Shown here: in pieces, positions 45,406 through 54,828 of the stretch
Layout: the number at the start of each line of letters is the position of its first letter
Position numbering within the stretch: the stretch's first letter is position 1
Source: Scytonema hofmannii PCC 7110
GTDB taxonomy: Bacteria > Cyanobacteriota > Cyanobacteriia > Cyanobacteriales > Nostocaceae
Direction: 5' to 3'
DNA: 64,000 nt
Assembly: GCF_000346485.2 (NCBI RefSeq)
Contig: NZ_KQ976354.1
Location: 10,870,341-10,934,340, forward strand
Program-made: the position numbers and the translations under genes
Notes under the pieces: model-generated
Told to the model about the DNA's origin: nothing
What the model saw: the letters and a program-made list of their open reading frames with translations, nothing else
The model's database searches: none

Positions 45406-45734
45406 AGCCGAATGCCGAGCGCACGCTCATTGGTGATTCTCTACCCACAACTGGCATACGCCTTCGTCAAAGTTTCGTTGTAGTACCAGATCGTGTTGAG
45501 TCCGAACAACACAACCTATAAATAAATTCAATGCTTAACCATGTATTACACCGAAGAATTCGACACGGGAGCGACCATGTATTACACCGTTAATCTCTGA
45601 CCTCTTTTCCAAGTATTACATGGTATCACTACCATCAGATCTAGAATTAAGTTTTTGCCTTACCCAGTCAGGCTTTAATTCCTCTCACCCTTCAAAAATG
45701 AGGAACGTACAGCAGTCAGCAGCCCATCGCACAA
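45406..45734. other. intergenic IS debris
   Basis: CCATGTATTACACCG occurs twice (45539-45553, 45575-45589) and resembles the inverse of the IS leader TGTAATACACGG. It looks like leftover IS ends. No gene. Confidence 0.5.
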
Positions 45735-47552
45735 TTATGCTGGCACTTGAATTCTTTCAGTACCCGCAAGCTCAAACGCTGCATGGATAGCTTGCAAAGC
45801 TTTTACACCTTCCTCACGTGCTACAACACAGCTAATTTTAATTTCTGAGGTAGTAATCATTTGGATGTTAATTCTATGCTCTGCTAATGCTTCAAACATT
45901 TTAGCGGCAACACCTGGTTGACCTACCATACCAGCACCCACAACACTCACCTTGGCAATGTCGCTATCTAAAACGACTTCACCCCAACCATGTTCGGCTG
46001 CACTGTGCTGAAGCATTTTTTGTGCTGCTTCTGCATCGGGTCGGGCGACGGTGAAGGCAATATCTCGTGTAGGAATGCCATCGATCGCGTGACAGCGCTG
46101 GGACTGAATAATCATGTCTACGCTGACATTATGTTGTGCCAACAGCCCAAAAATCTTTGCTGCTGTTCCCGGACGATCTTGGACTTGGCGAATTGCCAAT
46201 CGTGCTTGGTTCATATCCAAAGCAACGCCTCTGACTTGAGGCGGGGGAGAGGGGGGGACAGAGAGAGGGGGGGACAGGAGAGGAGTGGAAGAACTGTAGA
46301 TCTCGAATGTTTGACAAAGTGCTGTTACGGCGCGATCGCAATCTGTGTTAGCAATGACACAGCTTACCTTCACTTCACTGGTAGAAATCATGCGGATATT
46401 AACACCTGCTTCCGCAAGAGCCGCAAACATCTGAGCAGCAACACCGGGACGCCCAATCATTCCCGCCCCTGCAATGCTAACTTTGGCGATATCTTGCTGT
46501 ACCATCACCTCAGCTTCTTCTGGATTAGTGCTGTTGTGACGAAGAACTGGAGCGATCGCAGCCGCTACAGCTTCTGCTCGATTTAATATTGATGTCACCA
46601 CAGTAAAGGCAATATCGTTTGTATTCCCTTCGTGAATCGACTGAATAATCAAATCCACATCCACATCTTGACGGGAAATTTCGCCAAATAACCGTGCTGC
46701 TACACCTGGTTTATCGGGTACGCGCAACAGAGCAACCCTTGCCTGGTTGGTATCAAATTCTACCTTATCTACCGGACGGGCAATTTCTAGATTAATTAAT
46801 GGTCGTGGCTGCGGTTTGGGTGAAATCACCCAAGTACCGGGATCTTCTGTCCAGCTAGAACGCACTACCAAAGGAACGCCGTAGTTTCGGGCAATTTCTA
46901 CAGCACGGGGATGTAATACTTTTGCCCCCAAACTGGCTAGTTCCAGCATTTCATCACTGGTAATTTCATCCATCAACCTTGCGTCTGGAACCAAACGGGG
47001 GTCAGTGGTTAAAATTCCCGGTACATCGGTATAAATCTCACAAAAATTAGCTTGTAATGCAGCTGCCAACGCCACGGCTGAAGTATCCGAACCACCACGT
47101 CCTAAAGTGGTAATTTCCAATTCCTCAGTACTTGTAATACCTTGAAATCCAGCAACTATCACAACTTTACCCTGATTGAGATGGCGCTGAATGCGTTCTG
47201 TTTCAATATGTAAAATTCGGGCGCGGGTGTGTTCGCCTTCAGTCACAATTCCCACTTGAGCACCTGTGAGGGAAATAGCAGGCTGTCCGAGTTCCTGAAC
47301 TGCCATGCTAAGTAAAGCAATGGATACTTGCTCTCCAGTTGAAAGCAGCATATCCATTTCTCGACGGTTAGGGGTTTTTGCCAATTCGTAAGCTAGTTTA
47401 ACGAGTCCATCGGTGGTTTTTCCCATTGCGGAAACTACAACTACCAGCGAGTTTCCTGCTTTCACAGCTTTACACACACGCTGTGCCACAGATTGGATGC
47501 GTTCTACAGAACCAACTGACGTACCACCGTATTTTTGAACAATGAGAGCCAT
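45735..47552 (-). CDS. lysC: aspartate kinase with four ACT domains
   Basis: The enzyme phosphorylates aspartate, the first step to lysine, threonine, methionine and diaminopimelate. The kinase domain has VQKYGGTSVGSVERI, TTLGRGGSDTSAVALAAAL and TDPRLVPDARL. It is followed by two pairs of ACT domains, each with the VSVVGAGMVG- or VSIAGAGMIG-type segment that binds lysine or threonine; most bacterial enzymes have one pair. Length 605 is as expected for the cyanobacterial form. The linker between pairs (STPLLSPPLSVPPSPPPQ) is encoded by a CCCCCTCTCT repeat. Feedback regulation by two amino acids is likely. Confidence 0.92.
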   Translation of the reverse strand: MALIVQKYGGTSVGSVERIQSVAQRVCKAVKAGNSLVVVVSAMGKTTDGLVKLAYELAKTPNRREMDMLLSTGEQVSIALLSMAVQELGQPAISLTGAQVGIVTEGEHTRARILHIETERIQRHLNQGKVVIVAGFQGITSTEELEITTLGRGGSDTSAVALAAALQANFCEIYTDVPGILTTDPRLVPDARLMDEITSDEMLELASLGAKVLHPRAVEIARNYGVPLVVRSSWTEDPGTWVISPKPQPRPLINLEIARPVDKVEFDTNQARVALLRVPDKPGVAARLFGEISRQDVDVDLIIQSIHEGNTNDIAFTVVTSILNRAEAVAAAIAPVLRHNSTNPEEAEVMVQQDIAKVSIAGAGMIGRPGVAAQMFAALAEAGVNIRMISTSEVKVSCVIANTDCDRAVTALCQTFEIYSSSTPLLSPPLSVPPSPPPQVRGVALDMNQARLAIRQVQDRPGTAAKIFGLLAQHNVSVDMIIQSQRCHAIDGIPTRDIAFTVARPDAEAAQKMLQHSAAEHGWGEVVLDSDIAKVSVVGAGMVGQPGVAAKMFEALAEHRINIQMITTSEIKISCVVAREEGVKALQAIHAAFELAGTERIQVPA

Positions 47553-48004
47553 AACCTTAATATAGTATTAAATATGCCTGTGTTATCAGTGTCCGTGCCG
47601 ACTAAAAAGCCTTGAAGGCAATGTCATTCCCGATCAGGATCTATACAGAACTACGGGCAGATGATAACGTAGGAGCCTAATTTATATTAAATGTAATTAT
47701 ACACCAGGCATATGAGACTTTTTTGATTTTACCCTCGAAAGAATTCCTGTAGGTTGGGTTGAGGAACGAAACCCAACATTTACAGGCATTTGTTGAGTTT
47801 CTCCAAGGGTTTTCCCAACCCACAAAAATTCTCAGCCCTTGTAGTATTGGCACCGAAGAGAGTAGCAATTGGAAGAGATGTAACTTAAGCAGTATCTAGA
47901 AATGTAGCTAATATGGAACAAGTGAAGTGTCAACCCAAAGGGAAAGGTCTTGTGGTGTGTTAAACATAAAGTTTTTTGTAGTATGTTGTTCCTTAATTTT
48001 TTAT
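47553..48004. other. intergenic with solo palindromic repeat
   Basis: GTAGGTTGGGTTGAGG and GAACGAAACCCAACATT at 47749-47780 are the same sequence that closes the 57-bp array at 39836, here as a single copy without the array. Nothing else is recognisable. Confidence 0.7.
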
Positions 48005-48802
48005 TTAAAAATAAAAATTGCGTAATTTAGGATTACCAGGATTAGCTCTTTTTGCAGCTTCTAAAAGTTCTATGAGTTGTCCCTGAGCTTCAGCATAGTC
48101 AATTAAACTAAACACAACTTCTTCATAATTGTCTCCACCAGATATTTGATTTAATTTCCAATCTAACTCATAACTTATCATTATCTCTAAAGCTTTTTCA
48201 CTACGGAAAGCATCCATTAAAGCTTCACAAAACTGTTTTCTTTGAGAACCTACTAATTTGACAGATTGAGAGTTTTCACCCGTTGAGCTATGACAATCTG
48301 CCAGTTTTTGAGAGAGAACAGAGATAAGAGTAGGGTCATTTATAACGGCGTTACCAAAAGCAACATCGCCCAGATTCAATACAAATGAATTTAACCGCAG
48401 ACTTGTCATGATTCCTTCTGCAGGAAACAAATACCTTCCTTGCATATGAGGAAGATGTCCCACGGGAGCATTCAAAGTCCAATTGAGCTGATTGTAACCG
48501 ATCCATTCCCCATTAACTCGCCAACCAACACGTTCGCAAAAGTTATAGTAAACTTTTCTCTCTTCCTGGAAAAGACGTGCTTGAGTTGAAAAACCAAAGC
48601 GTCCATAACTGTAATTTCTCCAGAGTTCATCAATCGTATGCAAGTCTTCACAAGATAATTGTAGAAGATCGGCTGATGATAGAAGGTTTTGTATGTCAAC
48701 AGCTTTTAGCATCACCTTAATGGTTTCTTGATCTGCATCTTTCCACTTACCCGCCGCCAGTAGTTTATCTAACCGAGTATAATCAATCTCTTGTCTAGTC
48801 AC
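48005..48802 (-). CDS. GUN4 domain-EAD1 fusion protein
   Basis: Residues 8 to about 150 form a GUN4 domain (YTRLDKLLAAGKWKDADQET, CEDLHTIDELWRNYSYGRFG, GWRVNGEWIGY, LNAPVGHLPHMQGRY), a fold that binds tetrapyrroles. The last 80 residues form an effector-associated domain 1: LVGSQRKQFCEALMDAFRS, then FSLIDYAEAQGQLIELLEAA. EADs are helical adaptors that recruit partners in bacterial conflict systems. I start at the GTG at 48802, which has AGGAG nine bases upstream; a TTG at 48850 would add 16 residues. Closely similar EAD1 tails occur at 49017 and 57476. A tetrapyrrole-sensing input module is my inference. Confidence 0.8.
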   Translation of the reverse strand: MTRQEIDYTRLDKLLAAGKWKDADQETIKVMLKAVDIQNLLSSADLLQLSCEDLHTIDELWRNYSYGRFGFSTQARLFQEERKVYYNFCERVGWRVNGEWIGYNQLNWTLNAPVGHLPHMQGRYLFPAEGIMTSLRLNSFVLNLGDVAFGNAVINDPTLISVLSQKLADCHSSTGENSQSVKLVGSQRKQFCEALMDAFRSEKALEIMISYELDWKLNQISGGDNYEEVVFSLIDYAEAQGQLIELLEAAKRANPGNPKLRNFYF

Positions 48803-49016
48803 TTTTAACTCTCCTGAAATAATTTTCTCATGCAATGGAAGAGACCTCAAAACTTTCTACTCTGTTCCAATACTGCTTGGTAATTTATGATTTATTAAAT
48901 GATAATTTTCCTGAAAAAGATTTGACACTTTTTTTTATTAAAGTCTTATAAAAAACTTCAAGTTTGAATTATATTTGACTCGATTTCCATTGCTTATATT
49001 AGTAATATAAGTATTA

Positions 49017-49700
49017 TTAAAAATAAAAATTACGTAACTTAGAGTTCCTAGGATTAGCTCTTTTTGCAGCTTCTAAAAGTTCTATGAGTTGTCCCTGAGC
49101 TTCAGCATAGTCTATTAAATTAAACACAATTTCTCTGTAATTGTCTCCACCAGCTATTTGATGCAATTTCCAATCTAACTCATAACTCAGCATCATCTCT
49201 AAAGCTTTTTCACTACGGAAAGCATCCATTAAAGTCTCACAAAATTGTTTCTTTTGAGAACCTATTAAATTAACTATTTCTAGGAAATCTGGTAGTTGCG
49301 ATCCTTGTATTGTTTCTTCTAATGTAGGTCGGTGCTTATCTTGTCTTATCTCATTTGTCTTGGACTGAGGTTCAGATTTCTTAATGAGATAAAGTTCTGC
49401 TTTCCTAATGCATTCATTAAGCTCCTCATGCAATGCATTTTCCTCTGGGTAGCGATCGCGCAGTACTTCTAGGAAAATAAGAAGTATAGATTCTCCACTG
49501 CGGTGACGGTTCTGAAGCAGATAGTTCAAACACAAATCCACTCGTTCCGTTCTGCTTGTGGCTTCTGGTAGTCCTGAGGAGAAAGGACTAAGCTGTTCGG
49601 TGACGAAGATTGTTTGTAGCGATCTGTGAGTATCAAATTCGCTACACTTCTTAAGAACATTTCGACAAAGAGTATAGATATCATTGGGTATACCGATCAT
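49017..49700 (-). CDS. EAD1 adaptor with a helical N-terminal domain
   Basis: The first 95 residues (PNDIYTLCRNVLKKCSEFDT, then RVDLCLNYLLQNRHRSGE, FLEVLRDRYPEENALHEEL) closely match the start of the nucleosidase protein at 49783-51009. They resemble small effector-associated helical domains, though I cannot assign a number. A polar linker leads to a C-terminal EAD1 (LIGSQKKQFCETLMDAFRS). With one domain that can pair with the nucleosidase protein and one that pairs with other EAD1 proteins, it looks like a bridge between modules. No catalytic domain is present. Confidence 0.75.
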   Translation of the reverse strand: MIGIPNDIYTLCRNVLKKCSEFDTHRSLQTIFVTEQLSPFSSGLPEATSRTERVDLCLNYLLQNRHRSGESILLIFLEVLRDRYPEENALHEELNECIRKAELYLIKKSEPQSKTNEIRQDKHRPTLEETIQGSQLPDFLEIVNLIGSQKKQFCETLMDAFRSEKALEMMLSYELDWKLHQIAGGDNYREIVFNLIDYAEAQGQLIELLEAAKRANPRNSKLRNFYF

Positions 49701-49705
49701 AATCT

Positions 49706-49752
49706 ATCTTAAAAATAGGGAGTAGGGAGTAGGGAGTAGGGAGTAGGGAGTA
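49706..49752. repeat. GGGAGTA heptamer repeat
   Basis: Six exact GGGAGTA heptamers lie between the EAD1 adaptor and the nucleosidase gene. The two genes read in the same direction across it. Confidence 0.9.
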
Positions 49753-49782
49753 GGAGTTTTGCCACATTATATATCAGTTGCC

Positions 49783-51009
49783 TCAGGACTTTTTAATAGA
49801 ATTCAGTACAGTTTTTTGAGACAACACGTGATGTACAAGTGAAGCCGCTACCGCCGCCGCCAAAGGTTGATGTTTTTTGTGTTTTTTGCCATCACCCCAA
49901 TCGCAGATGGACTTGACTAAAATCCATGCTGTACCTACACGCCCTGATGCAGCACAGAGTCCAGCCCCTTCCATTTCTCCTCCCACTGCTTGGGGAAACT
50001 GCTGAAACAAGGCGGCTTTGAACTCTGGATTGTCAACTAACTTTTCTCCTGACAAAATGGGACCAACAATCAGGTTGGAATGTAAACCATCGGGACGAGT
50101 GAACTTCCAGTTTTGAACGTTTTCAAAACGATTTAGCAATGTTGTGTGACTTGGTGGAATGCTACTGCGATAAACAATTTCTTCCCCAATGCGCTGTTGT
50201 TCGTAGGAGATAATCTGGGAAGCAACCAGCACATCTGCTATCTTTTGCTTGTTTGGGTCTTTTCCAAAAGCAATCCCAACCATAATCACTGCTCTAGGAC
50301 TCCACAAACGTTGAGCTTGCTCGGTTGCTAGAATAACTGAACCCTCGCCAATCGATCCCATGCGACATTTGGTAACAACAGTATTGTACTCGCCGAATTT
50401 TCCTAAATAGTAAGTTTCCGGTCCAACGTATGCCAATAAAACTTTTTTCCTACGAGGATATGGCTTGAGCAACTTCGCCACTGCTTTCAGTTCTACATCT
50501 GTGGCAGTCATAATAACAACATCAATTTCTTGTTTGAGCGACTGACATTGATTTTCATCAATTTCTTGGGTTTCTGGAAGATTGGGTGCATACCAAGGTT
50601 GGTCTTCGATCGCATATTCAATTTCTTCTTCAGGGGAAATAGATGGATTGATTATTTCTTGGCGAGGGAGCAAACTCCTTTTGTCCTCTTTCCAGATTTG
50701 CTTTGCTTCCTCCATACACTGAGTGAGTTCTTCACGTAATGCGTTTCCTTCAAGGTAGCGATCGCGTAATACTTCTAGAAAAATGGGAAATACAGGTTCT
50801 CCACTACTGTGGCGTTTCTGGAGCAAATAGTTCAAACACAAATCGACGCGCTCCGTAATGTTTGTGGCTTCCGGTAGCCCCAATGAGAAGGGATTTAGCT
50901 TTTCGGTTATGAAGATTGCACGCAGCTTGGCATTGGTATCGAATTCTTCGCACTGCAAAAGAACATTTCGACAACGAGTGTAAAAGTGATTGGGTATACC
51001 TATTATCAT
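49783..51009 (-). CDS. nucleoside phosphorylase-like effector with N-terminal adaptor domain
   Basis: The 408-residue protein joins an N-terminal helical domain (as in 49017) to a nucleoside phosphorylase/MTA-SAH nucleosidase domain. That domain has IDVVIMTATDVELKAV, GSIGEGSVILATEQAQ, VIMVGIAFG, GGEMEGAGLCAASG with the catalytic Glu, and SICDWGDGKK with the catalytic Asp. In conflict systems such domains cleave nucleotides once activated. The start at 51009 gives MIIGIPN, as in the paralog; earlier starts would run through a MITE and gene debris. Paralogous domains occur at 54828 and, damaged, at 57476. The real substrate is unknown. Confidence 0.8.
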   Translation of the reverse strand: MIIGIPNHFYTRCRNVLLQCEEFDTNAKLRAIFITEKLNPFSLGLPEATNITERVDLCLNYLLQKRHSSGEPVFPIFLEVLRDRYLEGNALREELTQCMEEAKQIWKEDKRSLLPRQEIINPSISPEEEIEYAIEDQPWYAPNLPETQEIDENQCQSLKQEIDVVIMTATDVELKAVAKLLKPYPRRKKVLLAYVGPETYYLGKFGEYNTVVTKCRMGSIGEGSVILATEQAQRLWSPRAVIMVGIAFGKDPNKQKIADVLVASQIISYEQQRIGEEIVYRSSIPPSHTTLLNRFENVQNWKFTRPDGLHSNLIVGPILSGEKLVDNPEFKAALFQQFPQAVGGEMEGAGLCAASGRVGTAWILVKSICDWGDGKKHKKHQPLAAAVAASLVHHVLSQKTVLNSIKKS

Positions 51010-51016
51010 AATATGC

Positions 51017-51253
51017 TTTTTGGCAAGAGGCATTTTGGGGAGGTTTTTTAAGGCTAATATCATGTCCGGTAAATCACTTATCATAAAAAGACCCTTCCCC
51101 AACCCTCCCCTTGGCAAGGGGAGGGTGCCGTCAGGCGGGTGGGGTAGAATCGGTATCATAAGTAATTAGTCGGACATGATATAAGGCATCGAAAATTAAC
51201 TTGGCGATCGCCTATCCATGTTTTCATGCCAATGGTCAGCACAGCATTCCCAT
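51017..51253. pseudogene. debris of an AAA gene and an FGE gene, split by a MITE
   Basis: 51017-51056 plus 51183-51219 together match 55709-55780 of the intact AAA gene (five or so mismatches in 75), showing a lost paralog. Directly after it, 51221-51253 matches the FGE gene at about 58941-58973 (two mismatches). The two fragments share a junction, so an earlier copy of the same gene cluster was deleted down to these ends. Confidence 0.7.
51057..51181. mobile_element. 125-bp MITE with 12-bp inverted ends and TA target
   Basis: The ends are ATATCATGTCCG and its inverse. TA dinucleotides flank it (51055-51056 and 51182-51183). The intact paralog (GGCTAAGACATCGG near 55745) shows the empty site, so the insert is exact. 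Inside is a CCCTCCCCTT hairpin. A TA target and short perfect ends suggest mobilisation by an IS630/Tc1-type transposase. Confidence 0.8.
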
Positions 51254-51303
51254 AAAGTAGATAGAGTTGTTGAGTTTTCGCTCAATTAAAACCGGGTCAA
51301 TTT

Positions 51304-52198
51304 TTAACTAGCGCTACAAAATACGGGTTTCTGCCATAATTGATGTGAAGTGGTATTGTCATTAGCTGTCAATAACACCTCGCCTTTTTCGTTTATCAAC
51401 CACTCAGTAGCTTCCACAATGCGTTCTAATGTAACAGTAGTTGGTTGAGCAGTGACAGATGAACGCAAATGTTTTTCTGCTATTGGTTGGAGAGCCACCA
51501 AATCTACTATTACCGCGTCAGGTGTTAACCGATCGTAGGGAGCAGGTGGTAAACCGCCATGTCCGGTGACGGTAAATTTACTTCCAACACTCTGTTGACA
51601 AGGATTTTGAGCAATCAGCCGTGTCGGGTCTATGACAGAGTTTGGTAATTCAACTAAACCTTGGCTTGGATTGACGTTCGGGTTATTCAGTTGCACCTGA
51701 CCGCTATAGTGTAGACCAAGATTGGATGTGGCAGTGATTTGGGTGTCTGGTGACTAAACTGTTAGCTGTACTTGCCAAAAATGAACCACCCACATCCAAC
51801 CGGGTGTTTTGTCCAAAGATAATACCATTGGGATTGATGAAAAATAGGTTAGCATTGCCTAATACACCAAGTGTTCCCAGAATTTTCGAGGGATTACTCC
51901 CAGTGATACGACTGAGGATGTTCGCAATTCCTGGTGGATTGGAAAAATAAGCTCCTCTAGCTGTATTAATATTAAAGTCTTGAAAACTGTGGAATAGGTT
52001 CGCACCGCGAACTGCGCCCCCACCAATCTCCTCGCTAAGAATGCCTTTAATGACGACATTGGGAGTGATAATGGAACTTTCTGCACCGAGAGTATTATCG
52101 GGAATGACTTCCGCTATGGCGACGGTGAAAAAAGTAAAACTTAATATGGTTGCTATGGGTAAGGTGAAGAAAAAAAGTGTGTAATGCACCTGTTTCAT
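51304..52198 (-). pseudogene. filamentous-haemagglutinin (TpsA) gene reduced to its two ends
   Basis: The N-terminal part (51704-52198) has a signal peptide and the two-partner secretion domain (ITPNVVIKGILSEEIGGGAV, RGANLFHSFQDFNI, NANLFFINPNGIIFGQNTRLD). It shifts frame at about 51755 and continues as the typical C-terminal end (ITATSNLGLHYSGQVQLNN, LVELPNSVIDPTRLIAQNPC, KFTVTGHGGLPPAPYDRL). The whole middle of the protein, normally hundreds of residues, is missing. One large deletion with a frameshift explains it. Not functional. Confidence 0.8.
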
Positions 52199-52599
52199 TT
52201 TTAGTATTTTTGTAAAAATTAGTTAAAAAAAGATCCTGTAAAAAAACTCCATAACTTAATTTTATCGTCTGACTTTGTTTTTCTGTCTGATTGCGATCGC
52301 CACGCCAATTTGAATGAATGTATGGTGCGATCACTATTCCAATTCTTCAGGAGGAGTATATGGATTCACTGTTTCTTGATTTAAAGGTATTTGCATTCCG
52401 GAATTATAGCTTATCTAGATGAAGTCCTTTATGGAAAATAGACTAAATGCACGAGCAATATTAGTATTATTGAGATAATAAGATGACAGCAAGTATATTG
52501 ATACAAACTGTTAAGACCGAAAGCAAGTTTACAGTTCTCAGTTCGTATTAAAAAGATTCTAATATTCAAAGCCCTCAAGAAATTAAATAATTAAGTTTT
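52199..52599. other. divergent intergenic region
   Basis: 400 bp of AT-rich DNA between the TpsA pseudogene and the CHAT-ATPase gene. It should hold a promoter for the two-gene operon downstream. No clear element seen. Confidence 0.45.
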
Positions 52600-54828
52600 A
52601 TGACTCAAAAAAAATCCCTAAAAATTCTCCTTTTAGCGGCTAATCCTAAAAACACTCTACGCCTAGAGGAAGAAGTACACGCAATTAAAGCTGTACTGAA
52701 ACGAGATAAAAACCGAGAGAGATTTGAAATCATTACTAAGTTGATTGTACGTGTGGATGACTTGCGCCGCGCCTTGTTGGACTATGCGCCAAAGATTGTT
52801 CATGTTTTCGGACATGGAGCAGGAGAGCATGGACTTGCTCTTGAGGATTCTACAGGAGTCACACAGTTTGTGAGTCATAAATCTTTGGCAAGGCTATTTG
52901 AATTGTTTGCTAACTTAGTAGAGTGCGTGCTACTTGATGGTTGTTATTCTGAAATACAAGCTAATGCGATCGCTCAAAATATTTCCTACGTGATTGGGAT
53001 TAGCCGAGAAAGAGATTTTGCGGCTTTAGATTTTGCAGCTAGTTTTTATGATGCTTTGGCTACCGGGCGTTCAATTGAGGAAGCTTATCAATTTGGTAGT
53101 GCGGCGATCTCACTTAGAAGAGGAGATGTTTCAGAATGCTTAACCCCAATACTTGTAAAGAGGGGTCAACTGAAATTACAAGAATATGACCGAGCTACAA
53201 AGCGCTATGAAGAAGAATTTTCACAAGCGATACAGCAAGAATGTCCTCTGAGTGAGGAAAGCCGTCTGAGATTAAATCGTTTGCGATCGCTTTTAAGAAT
53301 TCGGGACGAAGATGCAGAAGCAATTGAAACAAGAGTAAATGATCTTCAAGAGATGTGCCTATCTCTGCAGTCTCAATCTATTAGAAATTATCAACGTCTA
53401 GCACAAGCAATTCTACGGCGGATAGGTGCTACAGATATAACTCCCATTTCATCTCCACAATTTCCTGAAGGTAGTCTTTGGGATATGACTCTCCCCTCCA
53501 CTGGTTTGCAACTCCCAACACAAAGCGCTATTTTTTATTTGAATCAAGAAACTGACTCTATACCCAATGACCAACTTCAACAAATTACTCAACAACGAGA
53601 AGGAGCTTTCTTAATTTGTGCCTCAGTAACTAATAATTGTCCTCATCGACTAACGCCATTACCAGTCATCTGGTTGAGTTCCTCATCTTTAATCGAAATG
53701 ATTGCAACTCCAGACAACGACCTTCTTGTTTGGTTAGCTAGGTTTTTGTTTGGACAAATTAACGTAGTTGCCTTACCTGGTATGCTACCGTATAAAACCA
53801 GGGGGATTGCTAAACTGTTTTTTGGACGAGAGAATGAATTGGCACGCATAACGAGTGGCGATCAAAGAGGGGGAATTATTATTGGTGCTCACCGTAGTGG
53901 CAAAACCTCTTTTTTGGAGAAGCTAAAGGAAAAATTACAACAACGGTTCTGTAAGGTCATTGGTCCTCTAACATTTTTCGAGTTCCAGTCTTTTTTTAAA
54001 GACACATTAGATCCCGTAGGAAAAAGCTATTTTACAGGGATGAGCATACAAGATTGGTCTTCAGCTTTGAAAATCTTTAGTATAAATAACCCAGATTGTC
54101 GCCTCATCTTTCTCTTAGATGAAGTAGACAAAATGATTCAAGAGGATATCAAAATTGACTCAAGTTTAGGACAAATGATGCGAGCGTTGCAAAACGGAGG
54201 TTTCTGTGAGTTCTTTCTTGCTGGTCATGCAAAATTGCGCGAAGCAATTGCCATAGAAGGTGGACCATTTCGCAACTTTGCAGAAGAAATTACACTGACA
54301 GGACTCACACAAGAATCTGCAATAGACTTGATTCAGAGACCTATGAAATTATTGGGATTTGAGGTTTCCGATCTTCAAGCTAATCGTATTTATCAAGGAA
54401 CTGCAGGTGTAGCAGTCTTAATTCAAGAGTTTTGTCTCCAACTATTAGATGCTCTTCGTCAAAGTGGTGTATCGGAAATCAGTGATGCGATGATTGAAGA
54501 GGTTGAGCAATGTCCTGGGTTTCTGGATATTGTGTTCGAGCATTACAGATACGCTCAAACATGGGATTCTATGGCAATTACTCTCTTTACTGCTATGAAG
54601 GGAGAGGTACAAAGAAAAGATATTACAGAAGTTTTCCAACAGTATGGAATTGATTTAAAAAGAGATCGACTCGATAGAGCACTGGATTTTCTTAGCCGAT
54701 TTGGGGTCTTGCAAAAATTCAGATATAGTTTTTACCGCGTGTTATCCGGTTATTTAATAGATGCCATAAAAGCGAATGACCCCGAATCTCTTTTGGAATC
54801 AGAATTAGACAAAGGGAGGGTAGCCTAA
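52600..54828 (+). CDS. CHAT protease-like and AAA/STAND ATPase protein
   Basis: CHAT domains are caspase-like proteases used by bacterial immune systems. Here the CHAT fold spans 1-190, with catalytic H72 in VFGHGAGEHG and C115 in LLDGCYSEIQ. A helical linker (200-280) follows, then an ATPase with Walker A GAHRSGKTS (429-437) and Walker B LIFLLDEVD (502-510), and a winged-helix-like end. The CHAT half is close to the CHAT at 59839. The next gene starts in the stop codon (TAATG), so the pair is coupled. Activation by ATPase-driven assembly is inference from family logic. Confidence 0.85.
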   Translation: MTQKKSLKILLLAANPKNTLRLEEEVHAIKAVLKRDKNRERFEIITKLIVRVDDLRRALLDYAPKIVHVFGHGAGEHGLALEDSTGVTQFVSHKSLARLFELFANLVECVLLDGCYSEIQANAIAQNISYVIGISRERDFAALDFAASFYDALATGRSIEEAYQFGSAAISLRRGDVSECLTPILVKRGQLKLQEYDRATKRYEEEFSQAIQQECPLSEESRLRLNRLRSLLRIRDEDAEAIETRVNDLQEMCLSLQSQSIRNYQRLAQAILRRIGATDITPISSPQFPEGSLWDMTLPSTGLQLPTQSAIFYLNQETDSIPNDQLQQITQQREGAFLICASVTNNCPHRLTPLPVIWLSSSSLIEMIATPDNDLLVWLARFLFGQINVVALPGMLPYKTRGIAKLFFGRENELARITSGDQRGGIIIGAHRSGKTSFLEKLKEKLQQRFCKVIGPLTFFEFQSFFKDTLDPVGKSYFTGMSIQDWSSALKIFSINNPDCRLIFLLDEVDKMIQEDIKIDSSLGQMMRALQNGGFCEFFLAGHAKLREAIAIEGGPFRNFAEEITLTGLTQESAIDLIQRPMKLLGFEVSDLQANRIYQGTAGVAVLIQEFCLQLLDALRQSGVSEISDAMIEEVEQCPGFLDIVFEHYRYAQTWDSMAITLFTAMKGEVQRKDITEVFQQYGIDLKRDRLDRALDFLSRFGVLQKFRYSFYRVLSGYLIDAIKANDPESLLESELDKGRVA

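Noticed and set aside
51010-51159. Fifty extra N-terminal residues for the nucleosidase protein
   Set aside because: They read through a MITE and gene debris, and the paralog at 49017 starts at the same residue I chose.
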